Position numbers and translations under genes: made by a program. DNA of 29,252 nt from Desulfobacteraceae bacterium (GTDB lineage: Bacteria > Desulfobacterota > Desulfobacteria > Desulfobacterales > SURF-15): NCBI GenBank assembly GCA_003599475.1, contig QZKK01000230.1, positions 1 through 29,252 on the forward strand, read 5' to 3'. The notes under the pieces are model-generated. The model was not told where the DNA came from. It worked only from the letters and a program-made list of their open reading frames with translations, and did not search any database. Shown piece after piece: positions 1 to 9,752 of this stretch (positions within the stretch are counted from its first letter, which is position 1; each line of letters opens with the position of its first letter).

Positions 1-1521
1 TCCGTCGAACGCAAGCCCGATCACGGGGCCTTCGATGCCGTGCTCGGCCATGCAGCTTGCGATATGGGCATGGTGGTGCTGGATGCCGATTTTCTTCACA
101 TTTTCCACCTTGAGGGCATACCGGGTGCTGAGGTAATCCGGATGCAGATCGTAGGCCACCAGGGCGGGCTCGATATCGAAAATCCGTTTCAGGTGTGAAA
201 TGGTCTGCTCGAAGGATCTCAGGCTCTCAAGATTGGTCAGGTCTCCGATGTGCTGGCTGATAAAGGCATGCTTTCCCTTTGTCAGGCATACGGTATTGGC
301 GGTTTCCGGTCCGCAGGCAAGGATTTGCGGAAAATCGGCCTTGAGATAAACGGGAGAGGGCGCATACCCTCTGGCGTGCCGGATCATCCGGTTTCCTAAA
401 TCGATCCTGCGTACGATGGAATCATCCGCCCGCAGATAGATGTCCCGGTTGTGCACCAGAAAAAAATCGGCAATCCCGCCCAGGCGCTCGAATGCATCGT
501 CATTGTCGATGCAGATCGGCTCCCTGCTGGCGTTTCCGGAGGTCATCACAAGCGCCGTCAGGCCGCCTTCGAGCAGAAGATAGTGCAGCGGCGTATACGG
601 CAGCATGACGCCGAAATTGCGGTTCCGGGGGGAGACCTCGGGAGAAATGCGGTTGGGAACCAATTTCCTTAAGATCACGATCGGCCGGGAGGGGAAGGTG
701 AGCAGAGCTTCCTCCTCGGGACTTGCATGGGCAAAGCGGCGGATGGAATCCATATCATAGGCCATCAGTGCCAGCGGTTTTTCTTCGCGGTGCTTTCTTT
801 CCCTCAACCGTTTCACGGCCAGGCTGTTTTCAGCATCCGCCGCAAGGTGAAATCCCCCGAGCCCTTTTACGGCGAGGATATGTCCCTTTTCGATCAGATC
901 GACCGCCGAGGCGATGGGATCCTCTGCAGGCAGGGCTTTTCGATCTTTGCCGCACAGCATGACCCTCGGACCGCAAACCGGACAGGCATTCGGCTGGGCA
1001 TGAAACCGCCGATTGAAAGGATCGGTGTATTCCCTGGTGCAATCGCTGCACATGCGGAAGGATCGCATGGAGGTAGAGGGCCTGTCGTAGGGAATATCTT
1101 CGATGATCGTATAGCGGGGGCCGCAATTGGTGCAGTTGATGAAGGGGTACCGGTATCTTCGGTCCGCGGGATCCTGCAGTTCCTTCAGGCAGTCCTCGCA
1201 GATACCGATATCCGGTGGGATGGACGTCAGCTTCTCGGCCTTCGATACGCTTTCTCTGATGACAAAACCCTGATCTTTCCGGATCTCCAGAGCCGAAAGC
1301 CGCATGTCCTCGATGCGGGCGAGCGGAATCCTGTTTGATCTGACCGCTTCGATGAAAAGATCGATTTGCGGGGATTCTCCTTCGACTTCGATGTCGACAC
1401 CGGTGCTGGTGTTTAGGACATACCCGTTGAGCTTCTTTTCATGGGCAAGCTTGTAGACGAAAGGCCGGAACCCGATTCCTTGAACCGTCCCCCGGATGGC
1501 TATTTTGCAGCGGCGGATCAT
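1..1521 (-). CDS. hypF: Carbamoyltransferase HypF, C-terminus cut by window edge
   Basis: HypF makes the cyanide ligands of the NiFe-hydrogenase active site: it carbamoylates the C-terminal Cys of HypE using carbamoyl phosphate and ATP. The first 507 codons are visible and run off the left edge; full-length HypF is about 750 residues. The N-terminal acylphosphatase domain carries GTVQGIGFRPFVYKLA (residues 11-26). Four CxxC pairs follow (C108/C111, C130/C133, C158/C161, C180/C183), the HypF zinc fingers. A YrdC-like domain follows, with KGLGGFHLAADA and TSGNASREPI. The start of the Kae1-like domain shows the metal-binding stretch QHHHAH (481-486). The ATG overlaps the hypB stop by 4 bases (ATGA), so the two are translationally coupled. 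Further hyp genes (C, D, E) may lie beyond the edge. Confidence 0.96.
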   Translation of the reverse strand, partial: MIRRCKIAIRGTVQGIGFRPFVYKLAHEKKLNGYVLNTSTGVDIEVEGESPQIDLFIEAVRSNRIPLARIEDMRLSALEIRKDQGFVIRESVSKAEKLTSIPPDIGICEDCLKELQDPADRRYRYPFINCTNCGPRYTIIEDIPYDRPSTSMRSFRMCSDCTREYTDPFNRRFHAQPNACPVCGPRVMLCGKDRKALPAEDPIASAVDLIEKGHILAVKGLGGFHLAADAENSLAVKRLRERKHREEKPLALMAYDMDSIRRFAHASPEEEALLTFPSRPIVILRKLVPNRISPEVSPRNRNFGVMLPYTPLHYLLLEGGLTALVMTSGNASREPICIDNDDAFERLGGIADFFLVHNRDIYLRADDSIVRRIDLGNRMIRHARGYAPSPVYLKADFPQILACGPETANTVCLTKGKHAFISQHIGDLTNLESLRSFEQTISHLKRIFDIEPALVAYDLHPDYLSTRYALKVENVKKIGIQHHHAHIASCMAEHGIEGPVIGLAFDG

Positions 1522-2183
1522 TTTGGGGCGGTTTTGGTGGAGGATGCTTTGGACCTCAGCCACGCGTACCATCCTTCCAGGCCCGACTTCGTTTTGGCCG
1601 ACACTTCAAAAATTTCGATCGAAGGATTGATCGAGCGTGCATCGGTTTTGATTTTCTCCACATCACAATCGATGTAGGGAAGCAGATCGATCTTGTTGAT
1701 GAGGAGCACGCTCGATTCCTGAAACATCAGAGGATACTTCAGAGGTTTGTCATCGCCTTCCGTAACACTCAGCAGCATCACTTTGCAGTCTTCGCCCAGC
1801 TTGAAATCGGCCGGACAAACCAGGTTGCCCACATTTTCGATGATCAGAAGATCGGCAGCGGTCAAATCGATCTGCGCCAGCGCGACGCTGACCATGTTGG
1901 CATCCAGATGGCAGGCCCCGCCCGTGTTGATCTGAACGACTTGAGCACCGGTCGTTGCGATGATTTCGGCATCATGGGTGGACTGGATATCCCCTTCGAT
2001 CACGGCGATCTCCACCGCATGCTTCAAAGACCGGATCGTTTCGGCAATCAGCGTGGTTTTCCCGGCCCCGGGCCCGCTCATCATATTGATCACCTTCACC
2101 CCGAAGTCATCGAAGCTCTTCCGGTTTTGGATGGCGATTCTATCGTTTGCCTCCAGCACATTTCTTACGACGGATACTTTCAT
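1518..2183 (-). CDS. hypB: Hydrogenase nickel incorporation GTPase HypB
   Basis: HypB is the GTPase that, with HypA, delivers nickel to the large subunit of NiFe hydrogenase. The 221-residue product has the P-loop GPGAGKTT (37-44), the metal site C91-H92 in GGACHLDA, C123 in NLVCPADF, and the G4 motif NKID. The His-rich N-terminal nickel-storage stretch of some HypB proteins is absent, so this is a non-storage type. The ATG at 2183 is preceded at a good distance by AGGA and gives the usual MKVSVVRNVLEAN start. A longer in-frame ATG at 2231 would overlap hypA and is less likely. The gene lies 25 bp after hypA and overlaps hypF by 4 bases. Confidence 0.96.
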   Translation of the reverse strand: MKVSVVRNVLEANDRIAIQNRKSFDDFGVKVINMMSGPGAGKTTLIAETIRSLKHAVEIAVIEGDIQSTHDAEIIATTGAQVVQINTGGACHLDANMVSVALAQIDLTAADLLIIENVGNLVCPADFKLGEDCKVMLLSVTEGDDKPLKYPLMFQESSVLLINKIDLLPYIDCDVEKIKTDARSINPSIEIFEVSAKTKSGLEGWYAWLRSKASSTKTAPK

Positions 2184-2208
2184 AGTTTTTTCCTGTTTCA
2201 AGAAACCG

Positions 2209-2550
2209 CTATTGTCCCTCGATTTCAACAATCTCCAGTTCTTTTCCGGACAGGATATCGATCGCTGTCCCCTGACATCGCGGGCAATTCAACAGCCAGC
2301 CGTCGATATCGAATTCATGAACGCATGCCTTGCAGGACCCGCGTGCAGGGATCTTCACGATGATCAGCTTCGCCCCCGCAAGCGGTGTCCGATCGGTGAG
2401 ACATTCGAATCCGAACAGCAGGGAATCCGGCAGGATCTGGGCCATGTCGCCGACCTTGAGTGTAACGGCATCCACCCGCGTCAATCCGTTCCGGGACATT
2501 TCCTCCGAGACGATATCGACGATCCTCTGAGCAATCGAAAGCTCATGCAT
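2209..2550 (-). CDS. hypA: Hydrogenase nickel incorporation protein HypA
   Basis: HypA is the small nickel metallochaperone that partners HypB in hydrogenase maturation. The 113-residue product begins MHELSIAQRIV; the Met and His at the N-terminus form the family's nickel site. Two CxxC motifs (C73/C76, C89/C92) form the structural zinc site. The length is normal for the family. It is first in the leftward hypA-hypB-hypF operon. The 148-bp gap upstream, behind the helicase gene, presumably holds the operon promoter, but I saw no convincing -35/-10 pair there. Confidence 0.96.
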   Translation of the reverse strand: MHELSIAQRIVDIVSEEMSRNGLTRVDAVTLKVGDMAQILPDSLLFGFECLTDRTPLAGAKLIIVKIPARGSCKACVHEFDIDGWLLNCPRCQGTAIDILSGKELEIVEIEGQ

Positions 2551-2698
2551 GGGAGATCACCCTTGGTAATGATCGTACATTCTCCGCACGTGCAGAAAAC
2601 ATTCTATTACCACGAAAAGACGGGTTTTGGAAAACGCGAAGCGCCTTTATGGCCTTTTGTGCTGTTTCTGTGCCCGGTGCCCGCCGGCTCTGCGCCCC

Positions 2699-4336
2699 TT
2701 ACGCGCGGTCGATATCGATCCGCCGCCGACCGATTCGGTAGGAGGATTTCTTCGCCAGCACCAGGTCGACAAATTGTTCCGGCACATCGACGAAGGTCGT
2801 TTGATTTTCAATGCGGATTCTACCGATGCAGCGGCCGGGAATATCGGCATGATGGGAAAGGCTGCCCACGATATGGGCTACGTTCAGGCCGTCTCCGCTG
2901 CCGCTGCTCAGCGAAAGGCGCACCATCCCTTTTTCATGGGAAGTGCGGTCAATGGTTTTTTCTCTGCCTCGATTTCGGATGTCATCGGTGCGTTTCGATC
3001 GTTTGGGGCTTTCTTCCCGCAGTTGTGTGATGGAAGCAACCGGGTGCTTCTCTTCTTCGGCACGCACCAGCTTCAGCGCCGCGGCGGCAATCTCCATCAC
3101 ATCGTGGCCCTCCTCGATCAGCTTCGACACCATCCCGCGTTCTCGCTGGCATCGGCCGCGCTTCAGCCAGACCGTCATCCGCTCGACGAGCCTTTGATCT
3201 CTTCGACATCGAACCTCTTCTTCGGTGGGCAAGGTGGCAAGGGTGATTTTCTGCTTGGTGAAGGCTTCGATTTTTCGCAGATGCCAGCGCTCTTTGGGAG
3301 TGAACAGGGAAATGGCCGTACCCGATTTGCCGGCCCGACCCGTGCGTCCGATGCGATGGACATACAGCTCGGGATCCCGGGGCAGGTCATAGTTGAATAC
3401 ATGGGTGACATGGTCGATGTCCAGACCGCGGGCGGCCACATCGGTGGCCACAAGCACCTTGATCTGGTTGGTGCGGAAGCGCTGAAGGATGCGCTCCCGG
3501 GCATCCTGGCTCAAGTCGCCGTTGAGCACTTCGGCCTGGAATCCCAGGTTCACGAGACCATTGGCCAATTCGTCTGTGCCGGCCCGGGTTCTGGCGAATA
3601 CGATCGCGCTGACGATCGTTTCCGTCTCGAACAGACGGGTGAGAGCGGCCAATCGATCCGATTCGTTGATCAGATAGCAGCGCTGCTCGACGGTGGCCAC
3701 GGTCAGTTTTCGGCCGCCCATGGTGAAGGCGTGGGGATCTCGCTGGTAGCGGCCGGCCAGGCGCTGGATCTCTTTCGGCATCGTGGCTGAAAAAAGCGCT
3801 GTCTGGCGCTCTGCTGGCGTTTCGTCCAGAATGGCCTCGATATCCGCAATGAAGCCCATGCTGAGCATCTCGTCGGCCTCATCGAGCACGACGGTGGAGA
3901 CGTGCTGCAGATCAAGCAGTCTGCGATGAATCAGGTCGAGCAGACGACCGGGGGTGCCCACGACCACATCGACGCCCTTTTTGAGGCAACGGATCTGAGT
4001 CGTGTACGGTTGGCCGCCGTAGAAGGCGCTTACCCTGACACCGCTCCTTCGACCGTAATGGCTGATGGCTTCGGCCACCTGAATCGCCAGCTCGCGCGTG
4101 GGGGCCACGATCAGGCCCTGTACATGGCGCTGTCCCGCTTGAAGGCGCTCCAAAATGGGAAGACCGAAGGCCGCTGTTTTGCCGGAACCGGTTTGGGATT
4201 GGCCGATTACATCCCGGCCGGCAAGCATCGGCGGAATGAGTTCGGATTGGATGGGGGTCGGGGCGTTGTAGCCCATTTCGGTAAGCGTCTGTACCAGCTC
4301 CGGGCGCAAACCGATCAAAGAAAATTCGTTGGTCAC
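2699..4336 (-). CDS. deaD: DEAD-box RNA helicase, DeaD/CsdA type
   Basis: ATP-dependent RNA helicase of the DeaD/CsdA type, a family acting in ribosome assembly, mRNA turnover and cold adaptation. The order of motifs is Q motif (PTPIQ), motif I SQTGSGKTAA (47-56), PTRELA, GTPGR, DEAD (152-155), SATMP, VATDVAARGLDI and HRIGRTGRAG. A basic linker follows, then a C-terminal DbpA/CsdA-like RNA-binding domain (last ~75 residues, HADIPG, IGRIRI). I chose GTG at 4336 as start because AGGAG lies 7 bases upstream of it; the ATG two codons earlier is only 1 base from that Shine-Dalgarno. The product is then 545 residues. It reads toward hypA with a 148-bp gap and could be co-transcribed with it, but probably is not functionally linked. 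Confidence 0.93.
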   Translation of the reverse strand: MTNEFSLIGLRPELVQTLTEMGYNAPTPIQSELIPPMLAGRDVIGQSQTGSGKTAAFGLPILERLQAGQRHVQGLIVAPTRELAIQVAEAISHYGRRSGVRVSAFYGGQPYTTQIRCLKKGVDVVVGTPGRLLDLIHRRLLDLQHVSTVVLDEADEMLSMGFIADIEAILDETPAERQTALFSATMPKEIQRLAGRYQRDPHAFTMGGRKLTVATVEQRCYLINESDRLAALTRLFETETIVSAIVFARTRAGTDELANGLVNLGFQAEVLNGDLSQDARERILQRFRTNQIKVLVATDVAARGLDIDHVTHVFNYDLPRDPELYVHRIGRTGRAGKSGTAISLFTPKERWHLRKIEAFTKQKITLATLPTEEEVRCRRDQRLVERMTVWLKRGRCQRERGMVSKLIEEGHDVMEIAAAALKLVRAEEEKHPVASITQLREESPKRSKRTDDIRNRGREKTIDRTSHEKGMVRLSLSSGSGDGLNVAHIVGSLSHHADIPGRCIGRIRIENQTTFVDVPEQFVDLVLAKKSSYRIGRRRIDIDRA

Positions 4337-4455
4337 GATCATGCTCCTGTCTGCAATCTGACAAGTCCGAATGGGCTGCATCCCTTTGCAGCGAATGCTT
4401 TGATTGCCCGTCAACAGCCGACTCGTCCTGCAAACCTGAGCCTACCTGTTGCCAT

Positions 4456-4488
4456 AAAAAGACCCGGCCGATCAGTGCCGGCCGGGTC
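4456..4488 (-). terminator. Rho-independent terminator of the chemoreceptor gene
   Basis: A perfect 10-bp stem GACCCGGCCG / CGGCCGGGTC (4461-4470 and 4479-4488) encloses an 8-base loop. On the minus strand it is followed by TTTTT (4460-4456). It lies 60 bp downstream of the chemoreceptor stop, before the helicase gene, so it should end the chemoreceptor transcript and separate the two genes. Confidence 0.88.
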
Positions 4489-4548
4489 GCCTTTGTTTGA
4501 ATCACTTACGCCTTATACCATCTTCTGTTCGAAGATGCCAGCAATTCC

Positions 4549-6258
4549 TCAAATCTTGAACTGATCGACGATGCACTTGAGCTCTTCAGAGAGCTTCGAC
4601 AGGTTATGCGCGCTGCGATTGACCTGCGCGCTGCTGGTGGACATCTCGTTGGCAGTCGCATTTACAGAAGAGATGTCACTGGAAATTCTGGAGGCAACCG
4701 CCGAGCTCTGGCTGACATGTGCATTCACATCCTGTATGCCATCGGCCACATGCGATACATTGGAGGCGATTTCGGTCGTCGACGAGGACTGCTCTTCGAC
4801 CGCGGCGGCGATTCCCGAAACAACGTCATTGACTTCTTTGATGGTATTTACGATGTGATCGATATCCTTTACGGCCTTGAAAGTCGTCCCCTGGATGCTT
4901 CCGATTTTCTCCTCGATATCCTGGGTGGCCTGCGCGGTCTGCCGGGCGAGTTCTTTGATCTCGTTGGCCACAACGGCAAAGCCCTTCCCGGCTTCACCGG
5001 CCCTGGCGGCTTCAATTGTGGCGTTGAGGGCCAGCAGATTCACCTGCTCGGAGATTTCGGTGATCGTTTCAACCACCTCTCCAATGGATTGGGCCGCCTT
5101 GCCCAGCAACTCCATCATGCCGGCCGTATCCGCAGCCTGTTTGGCGGCTTGATCGGAAATCGAGCGCGCTCTTTCGGAATTTTTTGCGATTTCACTGACG
5201 GTAGCCGACATTTCCTCAGCCCCCGCTGCCACCGCCTGGGTGTTGGTTGTAGATTGCTCCATGGCGGCGGCCGCCGTGTTCATCCTGTCGCTCATCTCCC
5301 TGGATGCCGTTGCCACCAGATTGGATTTGTCGGAGGTATCCCGCGCGGCCTGGGACATCTGATCGGAAAGAACCGAGAGGTCCGTAAACGATGTCGACAG
5401 CGTTTCCACTCCCCCTGCGATTTGTTTGATGATGCCCTGCAGTTTTTCAATGAAAACATTGAACGATTTTGACAGCTTGCCGATTTCGTCTTCTGCGTTC
5501 ACCGCAATGCGGGCGGTAAGATCCCCTTTTCCTTCGGCGATATCCTTGACGATGTTGTTGAGTAAGGTAATCATCGCGTAGACGGGGCTGAGAATCCTCC
5601 GGGTTGCAAACACCATGACCAAAATAGCGGTTAACAGAATGCAAGCCGACCCCACGCATAATCCGAACCCCATTTTTTTGATTCCGGCGGCAATGACGGC
5701 GGTAATTTCAGCCTGCGGAATGCCGATGAACAATATACCGATGATGTTTTGCCGATCATCCAGGATGGGATCATAGGCAGTCAGGTAGGGCATTCCCAAT
5801 ATCTTGGCGTTTCCTATGTACAGCCGCTTCGCCATAACCGGCTGATAGGCCGCACTCCCCTTCCCCAATTTCGTTCCGACGGCGCGCTTCCCCTCTGCGT
5901 TTTGAATATTCGTTACCACCCGAGTGAAATCGTCCCCATCGCGGACAAATATCGTTGCAGCCACATCCAGATCATGCTTGATCGCATCCACCATCTCGAA
6001 CCTGTTGTCGATCGGCCGGTTGGATTCATCGAGCAGCCTTCCTTCTGAAAGACGGACGGCACCGTAATGATTTTTCAAATACAGCCAACTGGAGCGTATG
6101 TCCCCATCGAGCTTTTGGCGGTATGTTTTTTCGATCAGCCCATCGGCCATGCTGCTTGCGCTCCTCAAGGCAATGAAATTCAGGGACACCCCCATGACAA
6201 TCAAAAACATGCACGAAATACCGATCAGCTTTGTCTTCAACTGGACCTTCCGCCACAT
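4549..6258 (-). CDS. Methyl-accepting chemotaxis protein with Cache sensor
   Basis: Transmembrane chemoreceptor that should signal to CheA/CheW. In the 569-residue product TM1 is at about residues 8-30, a periplasmic Cache-type ligand-binding region spans about 35-190 ([20 protein letters not shown] is the typical end of such a domain), TM2 is at about 197-219 and a HAMP domain follows. A long coiled-coil signalling domain with the conserved tip [19 protein letters not shown] completes it. No CheR-binding pentapeptide is seen at the C-terminus, which ends VDQFKI. The start at 6258 has AAGGA 7 bases upstream; the ATG at 6318 would add 20 residues without a better site. No che genes are nearby, so this is an orphan receptor. 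The ligand cannot be read from the sequence. Confidence 0.93.
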   Translation of the reverse strand: MWRKVQLKTKLIGISCMFLIVMGVSLNFIALRSASSMADGLIEKTYRQKLDGDIRSSWLYLKNHYGAVRLSEGRLLDESNRPIDNRFEMVDAIKHDLDVAATIFVRDGDDFTRVVTNIQNAEGKRAVGTKLGKGSAAYQPVMAKRLYIGNAKILGMPYLTAYDPILDDRQNIIGILFIGIPQAEITAVIAAGIKKMGFGLCVGSACILLTAILVMVFATRRILSPVYAMITLLNNIVKDIAEGKGDLTARIAVNAEDEIGKLSKSFNVFIEKLQGIIKQIAGGVETLSTSFTDLSVLSDQMSQAARDTSDKSNLVATASREMSDRMNTAAAAMEQSTTNTQAVAAGAEEMSATVSEIAKNSERARSISDQAAKQAADTAGMMELLGKAAQSIGEVVETITEISEQVNLLALNATIEAARAGEAGKGFAVVANEIKELARQTAQATQDIEEKIGSIQGTTFKAVKDIDHIVNTIKEVNDVVSGIAAAVEEQSSSTTEIASNVSHVADGIQDVNAHVSQSSAVASRISSDISSVNATANEMSTSSAQVNRSAHNLSKLSEELKCIVDQFKI

Positions 6259-6468
6259 CGCAAGTTCCTTTCTCACAAATATCGTTATAAGCGCAACATT
6301 ATTGGAAATCCCAATCATGAACGGTGTTGTCCAGGGTGGAACTTTAAACGATCTTTAAACAATCGGCATATTCCTCATTGTCTTTAGAACCCTTCCGGTC
6401 CTCACGGTCTCCGGAGATCTGTTCTATGAGCGTTGCCGATTTCCGGCAGGAGGTCTGAAAGCTTCTTC

Positions 6469-6678
6469 TCACCCGGATGACTTATTTGTCGCCGGGACTC
6501 TGATGACAAAGCGACAGCTTTGCCGCTCTCCTCGCCGGCAGCGCTCCTCAACCGGGTACCCCGTCAATTCCTGCAAAAGGGTTTCCATCGAGGCACAAAC
6601 CCTTGAATCGGCTGCGACAGCCCTGGCGATCGGACAAACGGGGCTTGTCAGGATGACCTTGTTTTCTTCCTCTTCCAT
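6469..6678 (-). CDS. Small Cys-rich ORF like a regulator C-terminal tail
   Basis: A 69-codon frame whose middle (VCPIARAVAADSRVC, then EERCRRGERQSCRFVI) has the spacing of the cysteine-bearing C-terminal segment of some archaeal and bacterial winged-helix regulators and the MetOD1-type output domain: CP-hydrophobic-A, VC, a helix with LL.E.TG.PVEERC, then CRF. An in-frame stop lies just upstream of the ATG, so no helix-turn-helix is attached. It is either a free-standing small protein or the relic of a larger regulator. An AGGG lies about 5 bases before the ATG. Its start is only 12 bp from the divergent exported-protein gene. The family resemblance is from memory. It occupies a stretch (6259-6690) otherwise empty of genes. 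Confidence 0.38.
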   Translation of the reverse strand: MEEEENKVILTSPVCPIARAVAADSRVCASMETLLQELTGYPVEERCRRGERQSCRFVIRVPATNKSSG

Positions 6679-6690
6679 CCGGCCCTGAGA

Positions 6691-7392
6691 ATGAGACGCA
6701 TCATGCTTTTATCAGTGCTGGCATTCACTGCAATTTTTGCTTTTGAAGACCTTCATAGCGTGCACGCGACGGGAAGTTCAAAAATGGGAAGCCCGGCCTA
6801 TAGCCCGTCTGCAGTCAACCTGCAGATGGATATGCGAAAGCTTTGGGAAGACCACATTACTTATACACGAAACTACATCATCAGTGCCCTTGGAGACCTC
6901 GGGGATACGCAAAAAGTAGCTGAACGGCTCCTCCGGAACCAGGATGAAATCGGCAGCGCCATAAAGCCGATCTATGGGGAACAAGCGGGAAAAAAATTAT
7001 CCGCCCTGCTGAGAGATCACATTCTTGTTGCAGCCGACATCGTAAAGGCTGCCAAGGCAGAGGATACTCAGGGAGTCGCCAATGGTCAAAAACGGTGGCA
7101 TGAGAATGCCGATCAGATCGCTTCCTTTCTGACAAGTGCGAATCCCAACTGGTCCAAGCAAATGATGACGGAGATGCTCTATAAGCATCTGGACTTCACG
7201 ACCACCGAGGTCGTATCCCGCCTGAAGAAGGACTGGGCTGCAGACATCCGGGCCTATGACCTGGGCCACGAACACATGCTGATGTTTGCGGATTTCTTGA
7301 GGGTGATCTCGCTCAAGGCGACTGCGGATTCTCTCACCAGATCGGAGAGCTCAATCAGCCCGCTCTTCCCCCTCTGGGGTTGGTTCCCATAA
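6691..7392 (+). CDS. Exported helical protein of unknown function
   Basis: A 233-residue protein with a Sec signal peptide (hydrophobic residues 5-18, likely cleavage near HA/TG, residue 26-27). The mature part is alpha-helical and resembles a widespread uncharacterised family marked by LWEDHITYTRNYIISAL, NQDEIGSAIKPIYGEQAG, LRDHILVAADIVKAAKA and HENADQIASFL. No catalytic motif is evident; such proteins are sometimes misnamed after unrelated enzymes. The C-terminus (after LMFADFLR) ends in a hydrophobic SPLFPLWGWFP that I do not associate with the family. The ribosome site is weak for both ATG 6691 and ATG 6703, so the start is uncertain by four codons. A separate promoter follows for typA. 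Confidence 0.72.
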   Translation: MRRIMLLSVLAFTAIFAFEDLHSVHATGSSKMGSPAYSPSAVNLQMDMRKLWEDHITYTRNYIISALGDLGDTQKVAERLLRNQDEIGSAIKPIYGEQAGKKLSALLRDHILVAADIVKAAKAEDTQGVANGQKRWHENADQIASFLTSANPNWSKQMMTEMLYKHLDFTTTEVVSRLKKDWAADIRAYDLGHEHMLMFADFLRVISLKATADSLTRSESSISPLFPLWGWFP

Positions 7393-7398
7393 TCGAGC

Positions 7399-7426
7399 TT
7401 GCCATTCCGGCTGCAATGCGTATAAT
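7399..7426 (+). promoter_or_regulatory. Sigma70-type promoter for typA
   Basis: TTGCCA (7399-7404), a 16-bp spacer and a perfect TATAAT (7421-7426) lie 40 bp upstream of the typA start, in the short gap after the exported-protein gene. Initiation would be near 7433, leaving a leader of about 34 bases. Confidence 0.75.
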
Positions 7427-7466
7427 GGATGGTTTGTCACAAGATCAGATACCGGAGCATTAAAAA

Positions 7467-9305
7467 ATGTCCATCGTTCAAAGAAACGAAAGTTTGAGAA
7501 ACATCGCTATCATCGCCCACGTCGATCATGGAAAGACCACCCTGGTGGATGCCATGTTCCGCCAAAGCGGCCTTTTCAGGGATAATCAGGAAGTTGCCGA
7601 GCGCCTCATGGATACCCTTGAACTCGAGCGGGAGCGCGGCATCACCATCGCCGCCAAGAACTGCTCGATTTTGTGGAAGGGCGTCCGGATCAACATCATC
7701 GACACTCCCGGCCACGCGGATTTCGGAGGAGAAGTCGAGCGGGCGATCTCCATGGCCGACGGGGCGCTTCTGCTGGTCGACGCCTCTGAAGGGCCGCTGC
7801 CCCAGACGCGGTTCGTACTCAAAAAGGCGCTGGATGCAGGGCTTCGGATCATCGTGGTCATCAACAAGATCGACCGGAAGGACGCCAGGCCCGAGGCGGT
7901 CCTGGATGAAATCTACGATCTTCTGATCGACTTGAACGCCACCGATGACCAGCTCGAATTTCCCCTGCTGTATGCGGTGGGCCGCGACGGAATCGCACAG
8001 CGGTCGCTCGAAGAGACGGGCGAAAACCTCCACCTGCTCCTCGATACGATCCTGGAAGAAGTCCCGGGGCCTGCACACGACCCCGAGGCACCCTTTCAGA
8101 TGCTCGTATCGGATCTTGGCTATTCCGATTACCTCGGCCGGCTTGCAATCGGTAAAATTTTCAATGGAATCGCCCGCTCCCGGGACAGCCTGGTCTGCAT
8201 CGGGGAGTCCGGTGCAAACGCTCCGTTGAAGGTTTCAAAGCTCCAGGTCTACGAAGGAATCAAGCTCCGCGATGCGACAGAGATCCAGGCCGGGGACATC
8301 GCGGTGCTCTCAGGCATCCAGGACGTAAAAATCGGGGATACCATCTGCAACCGGGAAACGCCGAAATCCCTTCCGCGGATCATCGTGGACGAACCGACCG
8401 TTTCGATGAAATTCTGCACGAACGACTCTCCTTTCTGCGGAAAGGACGGTTCCTATGTCCAGATGAACCGCATTCGCGAGCGGCTGCTCCATGAGGCGCG
8501 GATCAATGTCGCCATTCAGGTGGAAGAGGGCGCCGAACGGGACGCTGTCATCGTCAAGGGACGCGGCGAATTCCAGATGGCCATCCTCGTGGAAACCATG
8601 CGGCGTGAAGGGTACGAGTTCTGTGTGGGCAGGCCGGAAGTCATCTTCCGCTACCGGGACGGCCAGAAGCTCGAGCCGATCGAGCGTCTGCTGGTTGACT
8701 GCGAAGAGCGTTTTCTCGGCGTGGTCACGGAAAAATTGTCCCTCCGCAAGGGAAAGATGATCAACCTTGTCAATAACGGCGGCGGCCGGGTGAGAATCGA
8801 ATTTTCCGTACCCTCCAGAGCGTTGATCGGATACCGCGATGAGTTTCTCACCGATACCCGAGGTACCGGCATCCTCTACTCCCTGTTCGACGGCTACGAG
8901 CCGTTCAGGGGGGAGTGCCCGGTACGATTCACGGGTTCCATCGTCTCCGACCGGACCGGAAAAGCCGTCCCGTACGCCCTGTTCAACCTGGAGCCGCGCG
9001 GGCGGCTGTTCATCGTTTCGGGGGATGCGGTATACGAGGGCATGATCGTCGGGGAACACAACCGGCCCGGGGACATCGACGTAAATCCCTGCAAGGAAAA
9101 GAAGCTCTCCAACATGCGCGCCGCAGGAAAAGATGAAAACGTCATCCTCTCTCCGATCAAACCGATGGCCCTGGAGCAGGCGATCAGCTTTGTCCGCGAC
9201 GATGAACTGGTGGAGGTCACCCCGCGCACGGTCCGCATGCGGAAGGCTGTGCTGACAGCCCAGAAACGCCACCTCCTTCGTGCCGGCCGCACCAAAGAGA
9301 AATGA
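7467..9305 (+). CDS. typA: Ribosome-associated GTPase TypA/BipA
   Basis: Translational GTPase related to EF-G that binds the ribosome and supports subunit assembly and stress or cold responses. The 612-residue product has normal length. G motifs: AHVDHGKTT (17-25), [20 protein letters not shown] and NKIDR. The C-terminal half has the EF-G-like and TypA-specific domains, including [23 protein letters not shown] sequence (here [17 protein letters not shown]), [20 protein letters not shown] and the tail [24 protein letters not shown] lies 9 bases before the ATG. ywbE follows 14 bp downstream and is probably co-transcribed. Confidence 0.97.
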   Translation: MSIVQRNESLRNIAIIAHVDHGKTTLVDAMFRQSGLFRDNQEVAERLMDTLELERERGITIAAKNCSILWKGVRINIIDTPGHADFGGEVERAISMADGALLLVDASEGPLPQTRFVLKKALDAGLRIIVVINKIDRKDARPEAVLDEIYDLLIDLNATDDQLEFPLLYAVGRDGIAQRSLEETGENLHLLLDTILEEVPGPAHDPEAPFQMLVSDLGYSDYLGRLAIGKIFNGIARSRDSLVCIGESGANAPLKVSKLQVYEGIKLRDATEIQAGDIAVLSGIQDVKIGDTICNRETPKSLPRIIVDEPTVSMKFCTNDSPFCGKDGSYVQMNRIRERLLHEARINVAIQVEEGAERDAVIVKGRGEFQMAILVETMRREGYEFCVGRPEVIFRYRDGQKLEPIERLLVDCEERFLGVVTEKLSLRKGKMINLVNNGGGRVRIEFSVPSRALIGYRDEFLTDTRGTGILYSLFDGYEPFRGECPVRFTGSIVSDRTGKAVPYALFNLEPRGRLFIVSGDAVYEGMIVGEHNRPGDIDVNPCKEKKLSNMRAAGKDENVILSPIKPMALEQAISFVRDDELVEVTPRTVRMRKAVLTAQKRHLLRAGRTKEK

Positions 9306-9319
9306 TGAGAGGGGATCTC

Positions 9320-9532
9320 ATGAACGGGAAAACCCGAGAAGAGATCCGGCCGGGTCTCGAAGTCGAAATCGTGCTGAAAAAGGATCAGCGCACCGGAAGG
9401 CTCACCCGGGGCGTTGTCAAAGACATCCTGACCCGATCGGCCGATCACCCCCACGGCATCAAGGTCCGCCTGACCGACGGACAGGTGGGCCGGGTCAGAA
9501 ACATCCTACCTCCCCGGGCACCGACTCCCTGA
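9320..9532 (+). CDS. ywbE: YwbE family small protein
   Basis: A 70-residue protein of the YwbE family (DUF2196), recognised by PGLEVEIVLKKDQRTG, LTRGVVKDILT, HPHGIKVRLTDGQVGRV and RNIL. The fold is expected to be a small beta-rich KOW-like or nucleic-acid-binding barrel; its cellular role is not established. I chose the ATG at 9320, which has AGGGG 5 bases upstream, over the ATG pair at 9302/9305 that overlaps the typA stop. Linkage to typA suggests a translation-related job, which is inference only. The stop lies within the start of a CTGAAC repeat tract. Confidence 0.85.
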   Translation: MNGKTREEIRPGLEVEIVLKKDQRTGRLTRGVVKDILTRSADHPHGIKVRLTDGQVGRVRNILPPRAPTP

Positions 9533-9631
9533 ACGCTGAACCCCTGAACCCTGAACGCTGAACCCCTGAACGTCTGAACCCATCGTTGCATTCTCTTGTC
9601 GATGATTGTATAGGTGGTCTGAACGCTGAAC
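9529..9631. repeat. CTGAAC short-period repeat tract
   Basis: CTGAAC begins at 9529, 9536, 9544, 9551, 9558, 9566 and 9574 (spacing 7 or 8), and again at 9619 and 9626. The tract starts at the end of ywbE and fills the gap before the dehydrogenase gene. The same hexamer recurs at period 7 at 13711-13737. No coding capacity is apparent. Confidence 0.85.
9586..9614 (+). promoter_or_regulatory. Possible promoter for the dehydrogenase gene
   Basis: TTGCAT (9586-9591), a 17-bp spacer and TATAGG (9609-9614) lie between the two parts of the CTGAAC tract, about 140 bp upstream of the dehydrogenase start. It is the best sigma70-like match in this gap, but the -10 is imperfect. Confidence 0.4.
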
Positions 9632-9752
9632 GAAACAATCGCTTTCGATTTGCTGTCCGGTCGATTCCCTTGTTCGGCATCGCGAAAAGATGCACCTATG
9701 GCGGATCGGCTGCCAAACGCCCGGGGACGGCGCAATCGAATGGAGGCGGCTC

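Noticed and set aside
1960..3030. Plus-strand open frame opposite hypA/hypB
   Set aside because: It is antisense to confidently identified hyp genes, with no recognisable domain and no ribosome site.
2627..3790. Long plus-strand open frame (about 387 codons) opposite the helicase gene
   Set aside because: It lies antisense to a helicase with all motifs intact and its translation shows no family features; high GC keeps the opposite frame open.
8310..9272. Minus-strand open frame opposite typA
   Set aside because: It is antisense to the conserved TypA C-terminal half, with unremarkable translation.
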